NCBI GenBank assembly: GCA_022790755.1 | Contig: JAAVXR010000014.1 | Coordinates: forward strand, 1-64,000 | DNA length: 64,000 nt | Origin: Hespellia sp. | GTDB lineage: Bacteria; Bacillota; Clostridia; Lachnospirales; Lachnospiraceae | Direction: 5' to 3' | Shown here: positions 60,509 to 64,000 of the stretch, piece after piece | Position numbering within the stretch: position 1 is the stretch's first letter | Layout of the letters: every line of letters starts with the position of its first letter | The notes under the pieces: generated by a model | Seen by the model: only the letters and a program-made list of their open reading frames with translations | Database searches by the model: none | Told to the model about the DNA's origin: nothing | Made by a program: the position numbers and the translations under genes

Positions 60509-62413
60509 ATGGCAGGACCGATGAGAAGAGCAATGCCAGGGGGCAAGAGTAAGGTCGAAAATCCGATCAAGATATTTATGAGAGTGATGGGTTACGTATT
60601 TCGGGATTATAAGGTTCCCTGTATGTTAGTTGCATTCTTGATCTGTACGGGGGTTCTTGCAAATGTGCAGGGGACAATGTTTACCAAAAACCTGATTGAC
60701 GATTATATTACCCCGTATTTGATGACGGAAGAACCGGATTTTCGTCCGCTCGCACATGCCATTATGAGAGTGGCAGTATTTTATGCGATTGGTATCGTTT
60801 CGACTTATACTTATAACCGGATTATGGTAAATGTAACGCAAGGCGTCTTAAGGAACCTAAGAAATGATTTGTTTGCACATATGCAAAAATTACCGATTAA
60901 ATATTTTGACACGCATGCACATGGAGATATTATGTCCGTTTATACAAATGATATCGACACGCTGCGGCAGATGATCAGTCAGAGTATTCCACAGGTAATC
61001 AACAGCGCGTTTACGATTGTCAGCGTATTTATCAGTATGGTAATTCTGAATCTTCCATTGACGATCCTCACGATGGTGATGGTAGCAATCATGATAACCT
61101 GTTCGAAAAAGGCGGCAGGGAACAGTGGAAAATATTTTGCAGAGCAGCAGAGAAATCTGGGAGCTGTGAATGGATACATTGAAGAAATGATCCAAGGGCA
61201 GAAGGTAATAAAAGTGTTCTGTCATGAAGAAGTGGTAAAAAAAGAGTTTGGACAGTTGAATGAGAGGTTGTTTGTCAGCGCTGACCGTGCCAATACGTTT
61301 GCTAACATCTTGGGGCCAATCAATGCACAGCTCGGAAATATCAGTTACGTGATCTGTGCAATCGCGGGAGGTGTTTTGGCATTGAACCATATCGGAGGAT
61401 TTACATTGGGTGGGTTGGCAAGTTTTCTGACGTTTAATAAAAGCTTCAGTATGCCGATCAACCAGGTGAGTATGCAGTTGAACGCTGTAGTGATGGCGTT
61501 GGCGGGTGCAGAACGAATTTTCCGACTTTTGGATGAGAAACCAGAAGAAGATGACGGATATGTTACATTGGTGAATGTCAGAGAAGAAAACGGACAGTTT
61601 ACAGAGAGTCAGGAAAGAACTGGAAGATGGGCGTGGAAACATGTACATCAGGCAGATGGATCGGTTGATTATGTAGAATTAAAAGGAGATGTGGTATTTA
61701 ATGGAGTCGATTTTGGATATAATGATGACAAGATCGTGCTTCATGATGTAAAATTATATGCAGAACCTGGGCAGAAGATCGCATTTGTCGGTTCCACCGG
61801 TGCGGGTAAGACAACAATTACAAATCTGATTAATCGCTTTTACGATATACAAGATGGAAAGATTCGTTATGATGGCATCAATATTAACAAGATAAAAAAG
61901 GCAGATTTGAGACGCTCTCTGGGAATCGTACTGCAGGATACGCATCTGTTTACCGGTACAGTCAGGGAAAACATTCGATTTGGTAAATTGAATGCCACAG
62001 ATACAGAAGTGTATGAGGCGGCGAGACTGGCAAATGCGGATGGATTTATCCGAAGACTTCCACAAGGGTATGACACTATGTTGACGGGGGATGGCGCTAA
62101 CCTGAGTCAGGGACAACGCCAACTTCTTGCAATTGCCCGTGCTGCGATTGCTGACCCGCCGGTATTGATTCTGGATGAAGCAACGAGTTCCATTGATACC
62201 CGAACGGAGCAGATCGTACAGAAAGGGATGGATCGCCTGATGCGTGGCAGAACGACGTTTGTGATTGCGCATCGCCTATCTACGGTGCGAAATTCAGATT
62301 GTATCATGGTGTTGGAGCAGGGTCGGATTGTTGAACGGGGAACGCATGAACAATTGATGGAAGAACAGGGCCGATATTATCAGTTGTATACTGGAAATGC
62401 GATTCATGTGTAA
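60509..62413 (+). CDS. Heterodimeric ABC exporter subunit with canonical ATP site
   Basis: A 634-residue partner of the preceding half-transporter. Six transmembrane segments are followed by an ABC domain with Walker A GSTGAGKT near residue 427, Walker B VLILDEATSSID with the catalytic Glu, and His in FVIAHRLSTV. Its signature reads LSQGQRQ rather than LSGGQ, which would face the degenerate site of the partner. So one full ATP site is expected per dimer. Between TM and ABC parts is a linker of about 45 residues (VNVREENGQFTESQERTGRW). Substrate is unknown; drugs or lipids are likely. It starts 2 nt after its partner's stop. Confidence 0.93.
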   Translation: MAGPMRRAMPGGKSKVENPIKIFMRVMGYVFRDYKVPCMLVAFLICTGVLANVQGTMFTKNLIDDYITPYLMTEEPDFRPLAHAIMRVAVFYAIGIVSTYTYNRIMVNVTQGVLRNLRNDLFAHMQKLPIKYFDTHAHGDIMSVYTNDIDTLRQMISQSIPQVINSAFTIVSVFISMVILNLPLTILTMVMVAIMITCSKKAAGNSGKYFAEQQRNLGAVNGYIEEMIQGQKVIKVFCHEEVVKKEFGQLNERLFVSADRANTFANILGPINAQLGNISYVICAIAGGVLALNHIGGFTLGGLASFLTFNKSFSMPINQVSMQLNAVVMALAGAERIFRLLDEKPEEDDGYVTLVNVREENGQFTESQERTGRWAWKHVHQADGSVDYVELKGDVVFNGVDFGYNDDKIVLHDVKLYAEPGQKIAFVGSTGAGKTTITNLINRFYDIQDGKIRYDGININKIKKADLRRSLGIVLQDTHLFTGTVRENIRFGKLNATDTEVYEAARLANADGFIRRLPQGYDTMLTGDGANLSQGQRQLLAIARAAIADPPVLILDEATSSIDTRTEQIVQKGMDRLMRGRTTFVIAHRLSTVRNSDCIMVLEQGRIVERGTHEQLMEEQGRYYQLYTGNAIHV

Positions 62414-62515
62414 ATGTACGTTCGCCGGAGGTTCACGGAAACCCTTCTTTCATTTATATTAGAAGTGTCAAAGTTGATGAGAGGGTTTCTGAGAAAAGGA
62501 TTGGAGGACAAAGGG

Positions 62516-63097
62516 ATGAAAAAAGTACGAACTCTTGGAATCGTAATAGGCGCGATAGCCTTGATAGCAGTCGGATTTTTGAGTGCAAAGCTGTTGGAAA
62601 AGGAAAATGAGAGTAAAGTTAGCGCTACATCCATAGAAGAGCGCCTTGAAAAATGTAGTTCTCTTACCACTGTGCGCTTGGATTACCGTGGAATCATTAA
62701 ATATGAAGATGGGGACATCCAGTATATTAATAAAAAAAGTTTTTCCATGATTTATGACGCACATGTCAAGGCAGGTATTGACCTGTCCAAAGCATCTGTG
62801 AAGGTAGATGGAAAAAAAATTGTCGTTACAGTTCCACAACCGGAGATTCAGGATGTCATCGTAGACTCAGACTCTTTGGAATTCTATGATGAAAAATTTG
62901 CGCTTTTCAATTGGACGGAGAAAGAGGATACAGCGAAAGCCATCGAATGTGCAAAAGAGGATGCAAAAGAAAGGGCTATGCAGACAGATATTCTGGAACA
63001 GGCTTTGGAGCAAGCGAAAACGGTGATTGAAACGTTATTACTCCCGGTTTCGGAAGAGGTGGAGGAAGCGTATGAGATAGAATTTGTGGAGGGGTAA
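62516..63097 (+). CDS. DUF4230 membrane-anchored protein
   Basis: A 193-residue protein with one N-terminal transmembrane segment (TLGIVIGAIALIAVGFLSAKLL) and an extracellular or soluble DUF4230 domain: ERLEKCSSLTTVRLDYRGII, IVVTVPQPEIQDVIVD, then a helical end (KERAMQTDILEQALEQAKTV). Function unknown. The start at 62516 has GGAGG seven bases upstream; the open frame continues to 62414 but that part lacks a site. It follows the exporter by about 100 nt and may share its transcript. Confidence 0.85.
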   Translation: MKKVRTLGIVIGAIALIAVGFLSAKLLEKENESKVSATSIEERLEKCSSLTTVRLDYRGIIKYEDGDIQYINKKSFSMIYDAHVKAGIDLSKASVKVDGKKIVVTVPQPEIQDVIVDSDSLEFYDEKFALFNWTEKEDTAKAIECAKEDAKERAMQTDILEQALEQAKTVIETLLLPVSEEVEEAYEIEFVEG

Positions 63098-63130
63098 AGC
63101 GGAGAAGAAAGATTCTCAGATTTTCAACTG

Positions 63131-63148
63131 TGTTTTACCTGTAAAACA
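63131..63148. promoter_or_regulatory. Palindrome between DUF4230 and leuC
   Basis: TGTTTTAC and GTAAAACA flank a 2-bp centre, a perfect 8-bp palindrome. No promoter is obvious next to it. It could be an operator or the stem of a weak terminator. Confidence 0.45.
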
Positions 63149-63171
63149 ATCAAAGGGATGTAAAATAAGTT

Positions 63172-63248
63172 CTGGTCAGACGACCGTTGCACAATGGAAA
63201 TGAAACTTTGAGGCTCATTAAAATATTTGCGCAATGAAGTCTGACCAG
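63172..63248. repeat. Long-spaced inverted repeat before the leuC end
   Basis: CTGGTCAGAC (63172-63181) and GTCTGACCAG (63239-63248) are perfect reverse complements with 57 bp between them. It lies in the leuC 3' region on the minus strand; no T-run is next to either arm. Confidence 0.55.
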
Positions 63249-63281
63249 GATTTATTTGATTGCTTTGCAGGAATACTTGCT

Positions 63282-64000
63282 TTATTCGGGGGTGACGATT
63301 TCACCGGCAATCGCACAAGCGGCTGCGGTGACGGGAGAGGCCAGGAAGATTTCTACTTTGGAGGTTCCCATGCGCCCCAGGAAATTTCGGTTGTTGGTTG
63401 CAACGACTCTTTCACCGTCCGTCAGAATCCCGCCGGCGCGTCCACAACACAGCCCGCAGCCCGGATGTGTGATCACAGCCCCTGCTTCGCAGAGAACCTT
63501 CAAAGTTCCGTCTTCCGAAGCTTGACGGTAGATTTTCCGGCTTGCGGGAGTTACGATTAATTTTACAAAGGGAGCGACTTTGTGTCCTTTTAAAATGGCA
63601 GCGGCGCGCTGCAAATCCTCCAGCCTTCCGTTTGTACAGGAGCCAATAAATACCTGGTCGATTTTTGTGCCTGCGAGTTCGCTGGTTGGCTTGATATTGT
63701 CTACTTGTGATGGACATGCAAGTACCGGCACGAGCTCTTCCGCTTGATAAACGAGTTCACGAACATAAGTAGCGTCCGCATCACCGACCAGATCGCGCTC
63801 TGCGTCAGTTAAGTCGATTTCACAATACTCGGCAGTTTTTTCATCTGGAGAGAACAAGGCACATTTTGCGCCCGCTTCAATTGCCATGTTGGCAATCGTC
63901 ATACGGCTGGCTACCGTCATATGTTCCACGGTATCACCTGCAAATTCCAGTGCTTTGTAGGTGGCTCCATCGGCGCCCAGATCACCGATCAGCCGGAGGA
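63282..64000 (-). CDS. leuC: 3-isopropylmalate dehydratase large subunit, partial
   Basis: The C-terminal part of an aconitase-superfamily enzyme of leucine synthesis; the 5' end lies beyond 64000. Visible family parts are LIGDLGADGATYKALEFAGDT at the edge, VASRMTIANMAIEAGAK, FIGSCTNGRLEDLQRAA (first cluster Cys), THPGCGLCCGRAGGILTDGE (the other two cluster Cys) and NRNFLGRMG. The motifs fit LeuC (also the homologous DmdA/HacA subgroup); aconitase itself would be larger. It ends normally with a TAA at 63282. The gene is intact as far as seen. Confidence 0.9.
   Translation of the reverse strand, partial: LRLIGDLGADGATYKALEFAGDTVEHMTVASRMTIANMAIEAGAKCALFSPDEKTAEYCEIDLTDAERDLVGDADATYVRELVYQAEELVPVLACPSQVDNIKPTSELAGTKIDQVFIGSCTNGRLEDLQRAAAILKGHKVAPFVKLIVTPASRKIYRQASEDGTLKVLCEAGAVITHPGCGLCCGRAGGILTDGERVVATNNRNFLGRMGTSKVEIFLASPVTAAACAIAGEIVTPE

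Noticed and set aside
60890-61648. 252-codon open frame antisense to the second exporter gene
   Set aside because: Shadow of the ABC transporter gene, no supporting signals.

Overview
The window looks like core chromosome of a Lachnospiraceae-type Firmicute (Clostridia). The main evidence is gene order and family content: tig-clpP-clpX-lon-engB, secA-prfB-hom-apgM, ftsH-uvrC-hprK-glucokinase, a YerC/YecD-type TrpR homologue, a DUF1836 protein, a firmicute class III fructose-bisphosphatase and an enlarged FtsA-like protein. Base composition is moderate, Shine-Dalgarno sites are strong (AGGAGG-type), and many genes start with the pattern GGAGG-N5-9-ATG. I cannot name the genus from sequence alone. 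No rRNA, tRNA, CRISPR array, transposase or integrase was seen.

Layout. 200-8642: a low-molecular-weight tyrosine phosphatase, then a molybdenum block on the + strand (moaC, a MobA-like/ModE fusion, a MoeA-like molybdopterin-binding protein, moaA, a MOSC-Mog fusion, modA, modB, modC), then a PAP2 phosphatase. 8639-11884 (-): pyrG and a DUF1846 protein. 12103-18063 (+): ftsH, uvrC, hprK and a ROK glucokinase. 18125-24843 (mostly -): class A penicillin-binding protein, long-form hibernation factor, PsiE-like membrane protein and typA, with a YigZ-family gene on +. 25126-37265 (+): a two-OB SSB-like protein, dapA, dapB, fbp, a small acidic lipoprotein, an isolated hisA of the eukaryote-like type, secA, prfB (programmed frameshift), hom and apgM. 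37302-38247 (-): an XRE regulator and a CYTH protein. 38366-47109 (+): a DJ-1 protein, the proteostasis cluster tig-clpP-clpX-lon, engB, an AI-2E-family permease and a ferritin-like protein.

47162-56023 is the most accessory-looking part. It holds an FtsA-like protein with long C-terminal additions, an IbrA/IbrB-like pair (PP-loop ATPase plus ParB-like protein) behind a perfect palindrome, an orphan NMT1/SsuA-type binding protein, a MATE transporter that may be read from a leaderless mRNA, a zinc-ribbon/low-complexity/4-TM protein and a 68-residue unknown. 56213-63097: PHP phosphoesterase, YerC/TrpR, DUF1836, then a MarR-controlled heterodimeric ABC exporter and a DUF4230 protein. The window ends inside leuC (-).

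The most unusual observations are: (1) a dispersed ~112-bp element in three copies (3188-3299, 22198-22311, 51581-51692), each in sense orientation just 3' of a gene, two of them containing that gene's stop codon, with conserved and mutually exclusive hairpins; (2) a prfB frameshift site whose in-frame stop is UAA rather than the usual UGA; (3) three 15-bp direct repeats between a consensus promoter and the marR gene; (4) the IbrA/IbrB-like pair with its palindromic upstream site; and (5) the MobA-like/ModE fusion whose nucleotide-binding motif is degenerate.
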